Assembly: GCA_017510605.1 (NCBI GenBank)
Contig: JAFWMQ010000015.1
Span: 124,001 to 188,000 of the forward strand
Direction: 5' to 3'
DNA from: Clostridiales bacterium
GTDB lineage: Bacteria; Bacillota; Clostridia; Saccharofermentanales; Saccharofermentanaceae
DNA: 64,000 bases
In this document: in pieces, positions 37,101 through 43,536 of the stretch
Position numbering within the stretch: position 1 is the first letter of the stretch
Layout: each line of letters starts with the position of its first letter
The notes under the pieces: generated by a model
What the model was told of the DNA's origin: nothing
The model's input: the letters and a program-made list of their open reading frames with translations, nothing else
Database searches by the model: none
Program-made: the position numbers and the translations under genes

Positions 37101-37989
37101 TGATGCCGATAATAAGTCGCACACTCTTACTTACAATGAAAGAGTAACGATCGTCGATAAAGTCTTCTATGAAAACCTGATTGAGGGCAGGAAATATATT
37201 ATTGAAGGCACGCTTTATAATGCCGAAACCTGCGGAATCTATAAGGATATAAACGGCAGGACTTATAAGGAGTCTGTTGAATTCACGGCATCAGGATCAA
37301 GCGGTTTTGTCGATGTTGTTTTCAAAGATGTTCTTGTGCCTTTCGAAAAAACCAGGATGGTAGTCTTCGAGAATATTGCGGATAAAGAAACGGGTGTCAG
37401 GATCATATCACATGCTGATATTACTGACGAGGAACAGACGGTTGAAAGGCCTACTGCGATGACGTCCGCATCAGTTGACGGAATCAAGGAAATATGGCTT
37501 GCTTCAACCGAAGCCGTGAATATTACCGTTACTGATACTATTTTCTATTCCGGATTTGAGCCCGGCAACACATATATGGCTGAAGCTAATTTATATAAGT
37601 CTGACGGCACCCGGCTCATGAACGGAAATACGCCTGTGACAGGCTGTGTAATGTTTGTCCCGGGCGAGAGTGACGATACTGTTGATGTAAATATAACATT
37701 CTCGACAGCAGGGCTTTCCGAGGGCGACAGAATAGTTGTTTTCGAGCGGATATACGATGTCGCTACGAAAATGGAAATTTCAGAAGGAACTCAGAATAAG
37801 GACATTCTCATAGCGAAACATGAAGATATTAACTATGAAGGACAGACGGTAACCGTTCACTTCAGCCCTAAGACAGGAGGAATTACGCCTTCATATTCTG
37901 TTGCCGGAAACGTAATAACATTAGTTGCATCGATTGCTGCCGGTGCTTGGTTTGTTATCTCGCGCAAAAGAAGATTAGGCGGAAAGTGA
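31138..37989 (+). CDS. Giant sortase-anchored surface protein: subtilase-like, thioester-like, CnaB and VaFE domains
   Basis: A 2283-residue surface protein. Signal peptide: residues 1-29, ending FFVSA. Residues 31-105 are Glu/Thr-rich. Residues about 200-370 are subtilase-like, with Asp207 (VIDTG), His230 (NGHGTA), Asn311 (SAGNNG) and Ser359 (STSEAAA) in the expected order. Residues about 405-615 look like a thioester domain with Cys462 (YYCIEHE). A Ser/Thr/Pro linker (about 621-650) leads to several SpaA/CnaB-type domains (about 650-1475), then six VaFE repeats (about 1478-2240), each ending in a pattern such as VAFEDL then HSDINDEEQTV. The C-terminus has SPKTG, a hydrophobic span and SRKRRLGGK, a sortase signal. 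The adjacent downstream sortase probably anchors it. Likely an adhesin or stalk with a protease module; that role is inferred. Confidence 0.88.
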   Translation: MNIKKRAAAFAIAFLMAVSPLQQSFFVSADELPEETEKTVENVLPEELKAEEEPDSTEAETDQEDTEITEEMETTETIDTAESEADDTVAQEPLESEAEEQKNNIVTAGSSEEYFKLIADFPDFEKVIVDTYEDLSDLEVSYGIYFDGTYILGFERYEDLVKAVGKLFDMNVEYSLDGTVSVCGDTGETLKVGTVNPDTDIKVAVIDTGSNLANESYSVIGDDAADYNGHGTAMCGLILNETDNAYIISIKAIGDDGKGNMSDVYTAVQLAEDIGVDYILMAMSIRNAGKYDAFISLIDNTKATVVASAGNNGTDASKYLPAGISGVITVGALNDDGTLRSSSNYGDIVDYYVIAGSTSEAAATALGRIIDGKTGELQTKPSEDHDGSDPEEYYLFAREQNGTMVFVTDREGPSSIAITLGNTISLTSYFRNVPGATGTGWYYDYNYDSSVSNTSSSHVYYCIEHEAENPVGGYFWDYDYSGTINSLAYVFAFCPQGDPVLYNVAKQWWKDNGSSVLISTSNINSDVMYVITHFCACRVFNGYWPSDTPRGANDSMSVWNNYLDYIYGIYSSGKVTYGGNVYTIYDGWAEYYHCVTDTSAWGTDPEDYQLFAVGGARTRKSSTPTPTSTNTPTPTSTPTSTPTSTPTPTPTPVEISLTKASSAPAVTGSNTCYSLANTSYGLYASPVDANAKTNALATFTVNANGTTTTKFKTAYGKTYYLRETAVGKGYVLDNKIYTVSVSNTGTVSVNQNVTTTFSGGICYMNLQDNPGRAPLNITLKKADKNGNVVHSASLSGAVFRISYYAQDLGASGNSNASATVIYNVTLSGNSGVIKLSDLKALTPAGGSNPDYLKNLPSDWTDFPYGTIRIEEITAPAGYRLNDQVVRYRLGETVSFTVENNSTYGNKNYWKQLADGSIELTELPKVGYYSLTKTLADKTIRSNLEGFEYELYNTSSQNSPVQIATGVSQSDGRVLWTYKVQDYYQNTDPSKLLTGTTTYQLELPAAEKNSAGTETTICYQVREITDSICISYGNTGIPYTYAAPLTAGKAWTKANGYYYKDVSVTDETVTREGVTNDYLYTGISANKVVPANNPFDVTKVSFKIYNTDGGKDVLVANGIVDTNGNVTWHRAVSSGYGSTPSTSVNVLNNIPLGCYRVEETWNKDYVDANGTLLLIGEKNNNGWVKTETDSSYTYSLDIDLSGEENDGKIKSLSVENEREVQEFNLAKNVAVEGDTSDVMAELYYLDGDKEILVATGACKTSGVGTYGFTWDYSGAHTQRDGIDTLVLPVGKYRVVEICPETFYKDTTVPYTYMTPEGFGSRTAGGKLQFYKDFELTSGDYVTENIIVTNVRIEGSFDIVKVERSGEDEPETFNFEIYYRGNGDAASDDATLLDTVEITTSDGKGSVSFGKVPEGWYEIRETGAAPSWRAHWINETTVENNNKIIRLDSCSRTSAVLTIDDGVKEDGNPVNTVVIYNDVPPVIGTTLVDVKTSEHISLCSSETVLEDTVSYELLLPGHYVMSGVLTDKKTGKEIVDNNGNAITASTEFDVDTVPDEYGEAIPQSGTVKVTYKLDTTSVNDVTIVAFEELHKDSAGGELIASHKDISDEGQTVYSPGIKTALIDPDTDSHVSSCSETTKLIDTVRYTNLLPGKEYNVSGVLVNKETGDVMTDENGNEITASTKFTAENSEGRVEIVFEFSSGLLSGKTVVAFEDLIYNDILVATHSDINDEEQTVYFPQIHTTLLDTVTDTHIAGQGTIIKLVDKVAYTNLKPGYEYTMCGKLMDRETGSEFPDKDGNAITSEVVFTPDSDSGSVDIIFEFDGELIAGDTLVAFEECKYGEKTVATHNDITDIEQTVDVPDIRTTFFDKDIGEGKGFVRAGTEEKLVDRVYYTKLIPGLEYTLYSSVFVKETKEALKDEKGNEVVNSVTFNPESSEGFIDVEFIVNAELLEGQTLVAFETLDYNNFSLVIHADIDDVDQTVHVPKIKTTAADADNKSHTLTYNERVTIVDKVFYENLIEGRKYIIEGTLYNAETCGIYKDINGRTYKESVEFTASGSSGFVDVVFKDVLVPFEKTRMVVFENIADKETGVRIISHADITDEEQTVERPTAMTSASVDGIKEIWLASTEAVNITVTDTIFYSGFEPGNTYMAEANLYKSDGTRLMNGNTPVTGCVMFVPGESDDTVDVNITFSTAGLSEGDRIVVFERIYDVATKMEISEGTQNKDILIAKHEDINYEGQTVTVHFSPKTGGITPSYSVAGNVITLVASIAAGAWFVISRKRRLGGK

Positions 37990-38016
37990 TCTGTGATTGA
38001 ACATCAGGAGAAGAAT

Positions 38017-38739
38017 ATGAGTAAAGCTATTAAGATTACAGCCTTATCGGCATTGGTCCTGATATTGATTTGCGGAATATGTCTTGCGTTTATCGAGACG
38101 GCAAAAAGCAGGATAAGGGTGAGTTACAGGGATGCGGCGATAAATGCGGCAGAAGAAGCCGTTAAGAACGGCCCGAAAGTAATATCTTTTGAAGTCCCTG
38201 TCACGGATGCACTTGCTATCGAGGGCGAGAAAGGTGAGAAGGATGCAGGTCTGGAGAAGCTTTTGCAGGACATGAGTACGATCTCGTCCGAACACGAATC
38301 GTTGACTTTACTGGGCGTCCTTGAGATTCCGGCTATAGGCGTAAAAGAACCAATATGGGATTCCTGCTCTGTCAATGCACTCAGATATGGTGTCGGAAGA
38401 TTTCCGGGAACGGCACAGATAGGTGAAGCCGGTCTTTGTAATCTTTTCGGACACCGCCAGATAGGATCAGCTGATACAAAACTGGGGTCGATCCAGTATC
38501 TGGCGGACCGGATCGGGGGAGAAGTTATAGTGACCACGACCGATGGTGTTAGGCACATGTACAAGATTGTTGACACGGTATATGTCTCGGATTCGGATCT
38601 GATGCCTTATCTGAAGGCTGATACATATTCTGAAGAAACACTTTGCATTTCAGCTTGTGGATGGGGAGAAGATCCTATTTCTGGAATATATTATCCTGGA
38701 AATACTGAGTTTGTTGTGATATGCGAAGTGAGCAAATAG
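38017..38739 (+). CDS. Sortase family transpeptidase
   Basis: A 240-residue membrane-anchored sortase expected to join the upstream SPKTG protein to the wall. The ATG at 38017 follows AGGAG by 6 nt; a GTG at 37993 is an alternative. A membrane helix (ALSALVLILICGICLAFI) is followed by the sortase barrel: LLGVLEIPAIGVKEPI near 96, the His motif NLFGHRQIG near 145, and the Cys motif TLCISACGW near 209. In other sortases an Arg sits just before the last strand (R[LIF]VV); here that place reads NTEFVVICEV, so the Arg is apparently missing. It is followed by a bidirectional terminator. Confidence 0.88.
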   Translation: MSKAIKITALSALVLILICGICLAFIETAKSRIRVSYRDAAINAAEEAVKNGPKVISFEVPVTDALAIEGEKGEKDAGLEKLLQDMSTISSEHESLTLLGVLEIPAIGVKEPIWDSCSVNALRYGVGRFPGTAQIGEAGLCNLFGHRQIGSADTKLGSIQYLADRIGGEVIVTTTDGVRHMYKIVDTVYVSDSDLMPYLKADTYSEETLCISACGWGEDPISGIYYPGNTEFVVICEVSK

Positions 38740-38774
38740 TATGAACGCTCTTCCGAAGGGAGACGGCTCAAAAG

Positions 38775-38811
38775 TACAGGGGCTGTCATTTAATGACAAC
38801 CCCTGTATTGT
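38775..38811 (+). terminator. Intrinsic terminator between convergent genes
   Basis: TACAGGGGCTGTCAT and ATGACAACCCCTGTA (38775-38807) form a long stem with a TTA loop, then TTGTTTG. It can serve the sortase on the plus strand and the aminotransferase on the minus strand. Confidence 0.9.
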
Positions 38812-38845
38812 TTGAAAGCATTTTTCTCTGTGATGGAATTGAGTA

Positions 38846-40036
38846 TTACAGTTCTTTCCTGTGTGCTAAGCCTAACTCTTCAGCAACTGCGAAGAAAGCT
38901 TTTCTGGAATTCCTGATAGAAGTCTCGGATACGCAGAATGCAAGACGGCAGTAACCGGGTCTTGCGAAGCTTGAACCCTTGACGAGAAGGAGGTTCTGCT
39001 TGGCGCAGATAGCGGCAAATTCTTCATCAGTAAGGCCGTTCGGAGTGTTCATGAAGATGTAGAGTGCGCCGTTAGGCTTAACTGCGTCAAAACCGGCGTC
39101 AACAATGTTGGAGTAGAGAAGGTTGCGGCGGTTCTCATAGTTGGCAACATCAACCTTTGCATAGATTGATTTCTCGATGACTTTCTGCCAGATCGCAGGA
39201 GCATTAACGCTGCCGAGTGTTCTGTTTGAAAGCACAATAGCTCCTGTAAGTTCCTCGAAATCAGCACATTTAGGTGATACGAGCGTATAACCGATTCTCT
39301 CTCCGGGCAGTGACAACGACTTGCTCCATGAGAAGCAGATGATGAGGTTGTCGATATACTTGAGAGCGCAAGGAACGGAAGCTCCGTCATAAGCAAGATC
39401 GATATAAGGCTCATCGCTGATGACATAGATAGTGTGATCCTGCTTCTTGAGCATATTGTTAAGTTCAGTAAGAAGTTCTGCGGGATATACAACGCCTGAC
39501 GGGTTGTTAGGTGAGTTAACGATAATTGCCTTTGTCTTAGCTGTGATGGCCTTTTCGATGTCGGAAATAACGGGCATAAATCTGTCGTCAGTCTGGACTA
39601 TTACGACTTTGCCGTTGTGGTTTGCGACATATCCGTTGTATTCCATGAAGTAAGGAGCAAGAAGAATGACTTCGTCCTCGGGATCAAGTATTGAATGCAG
39701 AACGTCGTTCATCGCAGAAGCTGCGCCGACTGTCATGCAGACCGCTTCAGATCCGATCTCGATTCCTGCTTCCTGTCCACGCTTATCCGCAACTATCTTT
39801 CTTGTAGAAGGATAGCCTGCATTTGGCATATATCCGTGCATTCCGGGAGTCGGATTGTTCGCGAGATCCTTAAGGGCATCGAAGACTTCCTTCGGAGGCT
39901 CTAAGTCGGGATTGCCGATAGAGAAGTCATAAACGTTGTCTGCGCCGTAGATAGCCTTAAGTCTGCCGCCTTCTTCGAACATCTTGCGGATCTCTGAACC
40001 GCCCTTGAGCGACTCGATCATTTTCTTTGAAATCAT
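38846..40036 (-). CDS. PLP-dependent class I/II aminotransferase (aspartate aminotransferase-like)
   Basis: A fold-type I PLP enzyme of 396 residues, starting at the ATG complementary to 40034-40036, with AGAGGT upstream. Features: FSIGNPDLEPP near residue 42, HGYMPNAGYPSTR near 72, NSPNNPSG near 165, SDEPYIDLAYD near 197 and the PLP lysine in FSWSKSLSLPGERIGY near 230, plus the C-terminal Arg in RLAFCVS. It transfers amino groups between amino acids and 2-oxo acids; the exact substrate cannot be read from sequence. The gene is divergent from the PD-(D/E)XK-like gene, and repeat array B occupies the space between. Confidence 0.87.
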   Translation of the reverse strand: MISKKMIESLKGGSEIRKMFEEGGRLKAIYGADNVYDFSIGNPDLEPPKEVFDALKDLANNPTPGMHGYMPNAGYPSTRKIVADKRGQEAGIEIGSEAVCMTVGAASAMNDVLHSILDPEDEVILLAPYFMEYNGYVANHNGKVVIVQTDDRFMPVISDIEKAITAKTKAIIVNSPNNPSGVVYPAELLTELNNMLKKQDHTIYVISDEPYIDLAYDGASVPCALKYIDNLIICFSWSKSLSLPGERIGYTLVSPKCADFEELTGAIVLSNRTLGSVNAPAIWQKVIEKSIYAKVDVANYENRRNLLYSNIVDAGFDAVKPNGALYIFMNTPNGLTDEEFAAICAKQNLLLVKGSSFARPGYCRLAFCVSETSIRNSRKAFFAVAEELGLAHRKEL

Positions 40037-40091
40037 GGTAATACCTCTTGTCTTATGAAAATTAGAAATAATATAGCACAAATTGGGTGAT

Positions 40092-40321
40092 GTCGGGAAA
40101 ATGAGGTTATTGCATTACGGCTGTCGGGAAAAGGATATTTTCGAAAAAGTTATGTCGGAATATCGAGAAATAATTAAATATTCTGTCGGAAACACCCATG
40201 ATTAATGTCTTTCCGACAAAAAGTGAATGGAAAAAACGTAGATTTGAATAAAACGTTCAAATCATTGAGCAAATAGCACCTGATCGTATCGGAATTGTAA
40301 GGCATCTCGTAGTTTTCCGAC
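40092..40321 (+). repeat. Intergenic array B: GTCGG repeats with a 31-nt period
   Basis: GTCGG(G/A)A begins at 40092, 40123, 40154 and 40185, exactly 31 nt apart. The last copy pairs with TCCGAC at 40212-40217 as TGTCGGAAA/TTTCCGACA arms (40184-40218). A further imperfect pair is ATCGGA 40288 with TCCGAC 40316, 28 nt apart. The region separates the divergent aminotransferase and nuclease-like genes, so it contains both their control regions. A TTTTCGAAAAA motif lies in the second unit. No gene is visible in 40037-40385. Confidence 0.85.
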
Positions 40322-40385
40322 AGATTATTGGAGAAATCTCAAGAATCAGGTGTGATATCAGATAGAAAAGAGGAGTTTACAGATT

Positions 40386-41180
40386 ATGACTGAAGATTTG
40401 AGAGACTTAATTACCGGCAGATATGAAGTCCTGAAAAAGATTTCAAAAAGAACTGAAGAAAAACTTAAGAATTATCCGAACGGGCGAATCTATATAAAAC
40501 ATCAAAATAATTCTGCCCGCTTCTATTTGTCCGGAGAAGACTATGGCTCTGAAGAGATATTGCTTGGTGTTGAGGATGCCGAATTGATAGAGAATCTGCT
40601 TCAGAAGAGCTATTTGGAGAAAGTAATGAAGGCTATAAAGTCGGAAATGACTGCATTGCGCAGGATGAAGAAACTTTACCCTGAGTTAATAGCAGAAGAA
40701 GTATATGAGCAATTGTCTGAAGATAGAAAAAGAATCGTTAAGCCTATTGTTCCAACTAATGAACAGTTCGCGAAAAGATGGCAGGAGAAACCTTATGAAC
40801 CCGCTCAGATCTCAGATGATATTCCCGTTTATTTGACATTGAAAGGTGAGCGCGTGCGATCAAAATCCGAAGTGATCATTGCTGACAGACTCTATGCCAA
40901 AGGAATCCCGTACAAATATGAATGCCCGCTCAAGGTCGGGAAGAAGACCATTCATCCGGATTTTACGATATTGAGGCTCAGTGACCGGGAAGTTGTCTAT
41001 TATGAGCATTGCGGGAGAATGGATGATCCGCAATATGCTGAAGATATGGTGAAAAGGGTAAATGATTACAGCAACGCCGGAATCATTGTCGGAGAGAAGC
41101 TTTTCCTGACGTTCGAGACTTCAAAAACACCAATGGATGTCAGGGTATTAGATAGGATGATTGATGCAAACTTCCGATAA
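40386..41180 (+). CDS. PD-(D/E)XK nuclease-like protein of unknown role
   Basis: A 264-residue protein starting at ATG after GAGGAG (40370-40375). The N-terminal half is charged and helical with YIKHQNNSARFYLSGED near 36. The C-terminal half resembles a PD-(D/E)XK fold: VRSKSEVIIADRLYAKGIPY near 157 (conserved Glu), KTIHPDFTILR near 186 (the PD Asp), and REVVYYEHCGRMDDPQYAED near 200, where the usual ExK is replaced by E-H-C-G. Similar single-domain proteins with a YWEHxG pattern occur in Clostridia without known function. It is monocistronic and flanked by repeat array B. It might be a DNA-cleaving, repair or defence protein; no activity is claimed. Confidence 0.65.
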   Translation: MTEDLRDLITGRYEVLKKISKRTEEKLKNYPNGRIYIKHQNNSARFYLSGEDYGSEEILLGVEDAELIENLLQKSYLEKVMKAIKSEMTALRRMKKLYPELIAEEVYEQLSEDRKRIVKPIVPTNEQFAKRWQEKPYEPAQISDDIPVYLTLKGERVRSKSEVIIADRLYAKGIPYKYECPLKVGKKTIHPDFTILRLSDREVVYYEHCGRMDDPQYAEDMVKRVNDYSNAGIIVGEKLFLTFETSKTPMDVRVLDRMIDANFR

Positions 41181-41212
41181 ATATGCCGTCAGCTTGTTCA
41201 AACGGCAAGTAA

Positions 41213-42874
41213 TTACATTTCTTCGGGATTGTTCGTGGCAAACTCTATGTCGTAATCAGGATTCTGAAGCCTGCTGACGAAGAATCTTTCTGATAACGGC
41301 TTGTCGTAGAAGAAAGACTGGAAGAACTTACAACCGCACTGCATGAGGTCGTCGGCCTGCTTTTGTGTTTCGACACCTTCGCAGATTACTTTGTAACCGA
41401 GTATGTTGGCGAGATTGATCATGTCGTTTGCGATGATGCGGCCTTTCGGATCGTCAGGGTCGAATCTGTCGGCACTGATCTTAACGTAGCTTGCTTCCAT
41501 GTCGTGAAGAAGCGTGAGTGTGGACTGGCCGGTGCTGAATTTGTCGAGAGTGACAAGGACTCCCGCTTCGCTTAATGTATGGCTTACATCTTTAAGGACA
41601 GGCATTCTCTGAGTGAAATCCGGTTCTGAGAATTCGATGCCGATAAGTTTGTGGTCGACGTCGTATTTATCGATAACCTTGAGTATGTCGTCGGCGATCG
41701 ATGAATTGAACAGATGACGGCCGGAAAAATTGACCGTGATCGGAACAATGGAAATGCCCTGTGCCTGCCAGGACTGGATGTTCTTGCAGACGTTCTCTAA
41801 GACGTAGAAGTCGATCTTGGTGACGATGCCTGAGTCGGTTGCAAGAGTGATGAATTCCTGCGGTGAGATTATCTTGCCGTCCAGGGGCCATCTTGCCAGA
41901 GCTTCTGCGGCATGCAGCGCAGGCTTGTCTTCGAAGCTTATTACCGGCTGGTAGTAGATGAGGAACTTGTTTTCATCCAGTGCGCGGCTCAGTGTCTCGG
42001 TGTTGTTGTGGTTGGATTCGTTTATTGCTTCGGAGTAGTAAACGATGTCGATGTTGTTCTTTTTCGAATAACTGTATGCCTGAGAGCATTCGCCCATGAC
42101 ATGGTTGCCGAAACGGTGATTTGGACGTATCGAAGTTATGCCGGCCCTGCAGCTGAAAATGTGCTCGAACTTGTCGCCGCCGTAAGTAAGCGCGACAGGA
42201 ACAGAAGAGATAAAATGCTCAAGTTCCGTAAGCCGCGAAGTGATAAGGACGACTACAAAATTATCGCCGCCCAGATGCACGGCGAATTCGCCTCTGTCAG
42301 AATCCGGAAAAGCATTGAGCTTGGCACCGAACATCTTGATCGCAGAGCCTGCGATGTCGGAACCGAAATATCTGTTGAGCTGGTTAACATGCTTAATATT
42401 GATAAACGCGACAGAGTATTTGGTGGCTACGCCTGATGCGAACATATCGTCAAATTTATTGAAAAGGTAGTTGGCATTATGCATGCCGAATTCGATGTCG
42501 TTGTTGTAGATGTATGAATACTTGTCGCTCAGACGGCTGACTGCGATCTTGTTTGCGACGCTGTCTCTGAAGATCAACATGAATTCTTCCTGTTCGACAG
42601 TGAACTGGGGACGGAATTGTGTGTATGTGAATCTTACGATTGTAGTAACGGATTCTTTGCTGCCTAAGCTGACTTCGAAGTATTCCTGTCCGATATTATC
42701 AGAGACATAATCGACATTCTTGGAGGTAAGTTTGCCGCTAATAAACTGAGCATCTTCGATCTTGGCGATGGAGAGGTAATCGGCATATTTAGAGAATTTC
42801 TCATTGAATTTGCAATCAACACATTCATTGAGTGTCTCGAAAAAATTTTTGATGTCAGGTGTGCCGGCGATCAT
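41213..42874 (-). CDS. Degenerate GGDEF-EAL domain protein
   Basis: A 553-residue cytoplasmic protein with an N-terminal sensor-like region (about 1-125), a GGDEF-like domain (about 130-290) and an EAL domain (about 300-545). The GGDEF motif reads HLGGDNFVV. The EAL domain keeps AEALARW, the Asn in VNFSGRHL, the Glu in IEFSEPDF and CEGVETQKQADD, but the DDFGTG loop reads LDKFSTGQS and KID reads KIS. Two metal-site acids are thus lost, so c-di-GMP hydrolysis is doubtful and a binding or signalling role is more likely. There is no membrane segment. It is divergent from yraN. Confidence 0.85.
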   Translation of the reverse strand: MIAGTPDIKNFFETLNECVDCKFNEKFSKYADYLSIAKIEDAQFISGKLTSKNVDYVSDNIGQEYFEVSLGSKESVTTIVRFTYTQFRPQFTVEQEEFMLIFRDSVANKIAVSRLSDKYSYIYNNDIEFGMHNANYLFNKFDDMFASGVATKYSVAFINIKHVNQLNRYFGSDIAGSAIKMFGAKLNAFPDSDRGEFAVHLGGDNFVVVLITSRLTELEHFISSVPVALTYGGDKFEHIFSCRAGITSIRPNHRFGNHVMGECSQAYSYSKKNNIDIVYYSEAINESNHNNTETLSRALDENKFLIYYQPVISFEDKPALHAAEALARWPLDGKIISPQEFITLATDSGIVTKIDFYVLENVCKNIQSWQAQGISIVPITVNFSGRHLFNSSIADDILKVIDKYDVDHKLIGIEFSEPDFTQRMPVLKDVSHTLSEAGVLVTLDKFSTGQSTLTLLHDMEASYVKISADRFDPDDPKGRIIANDMINLANILGYKVICEGVETQKQADDLMQCGCKFFQSFFYDKPLSERFFVSRLQNPDYDIEFATNNPEEM

Positions 42875-42977
42875 AGAGTGTCCCTTATTTATTACTGTTC
42901 CTAAATTTTAAGACACTAAAGGTGTCAATACAACAAAAAATCAAATTATCAAAAAAATATAAGAAAAGAGAAATTAT

Positions 42978-43352
42978 ATGAAACGCAAAGATAAAACATT
43001 CAGACAATACGTCGGTGCCAGAGGAGAAGATGCTGCGGCCGGACTTCTCAGGGATAAAGGATACAACATCCTCAGGCGTAATTATGCTGTTCATAATGTG
43101 GGTGAACTTGACATTATTGCAGAGAAAGACGGTGACATCCATATTTTCGAAGTAAGGACAAGACGCAATATCGGATACTATCCGGACTCGGCGGAATCGG
43201 TCATAAACAGCAAGAGGAAAAAGGTGATGATGACTGCCGAGCGGTACATAGATGAGAATGATCTTTACGGGAAAAATGTTGTCTTCGAAGTGATCATGGT
43301 CACGCACGATGAACAAGGTAATATACAAAGAATTGATTTTGTGCCTTTCTGA
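42978..43352 (+). CDS. YraN/UPF0102 family nuclease-fold protein
   Basis: A 124-residue protein with the YraN pattern: GARGEDAAAGLLRDKGYNIL near 13, RNYAVHNVGELDIIAEKDGD near 36, and IFEVRTRRN near 57, which form the D-ExK-like site of this restriction-endonuclease-like fold (the usual EVKxR is EVRTR here). The ATG follows a weak AAGAG site. Cellular function of the family is not settled. In many Firmicutes it lies by rnhB; here it stands alone between the EAL gene and an aminotransferase. Confidence 0.88.
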   Translation: MKRKDKTFRQYVGARGEDAAAGLLRDKGYNILRRNYAVHNVGELDIIAEKDGDIHIFEVRTRRNIGYYPDSAESVINSKRKKVMMTAERYIDENDLYGKNVVFEVIMVTHDEQGNIQRIDFVPF

Positions 43353-43425
43353 TGTGCAATCTGCCGAATTTGCCTTTAAATGCATTTTTGGCAAGCGGAA
43401 ATGCCATTTTAGCAAATTTTATTTA

Positions 43426-43453
43426 TTGCTTTAATTAAGTAATAGACTATAAT
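43426..43453 (+). promoter_or_regulatory. Sigma-A type promoter of the aminotransferase-purB operon
   Basis: TTGCTT (43426-43431), a 16-nt spacer and TATAAT (43448-43453). Confidence 0.55.
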
Positions 43454-43536
43454 TGTTGAGGTTTTGGGGCGGGTTCCCGATCTCGAAAATGCAAGATTCA
43501 AAATTCAAAATTTCATTTTAGGAAGGCTGGCTGATC

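Noticed and set aside
41912..42436. 174-codon plus-strand frame opposite the GGDEF-EAL gene
   Set aside because: Antisense shadow of a clear domain-containing protein; no translation signals.
42912..42926. GACAC/GTGTC inverted repeat between the EAL gene and yraN as an operator
   Set aside because: Only 5-bp arms with a 5-nt centre; too short to separate from chance without other copies.
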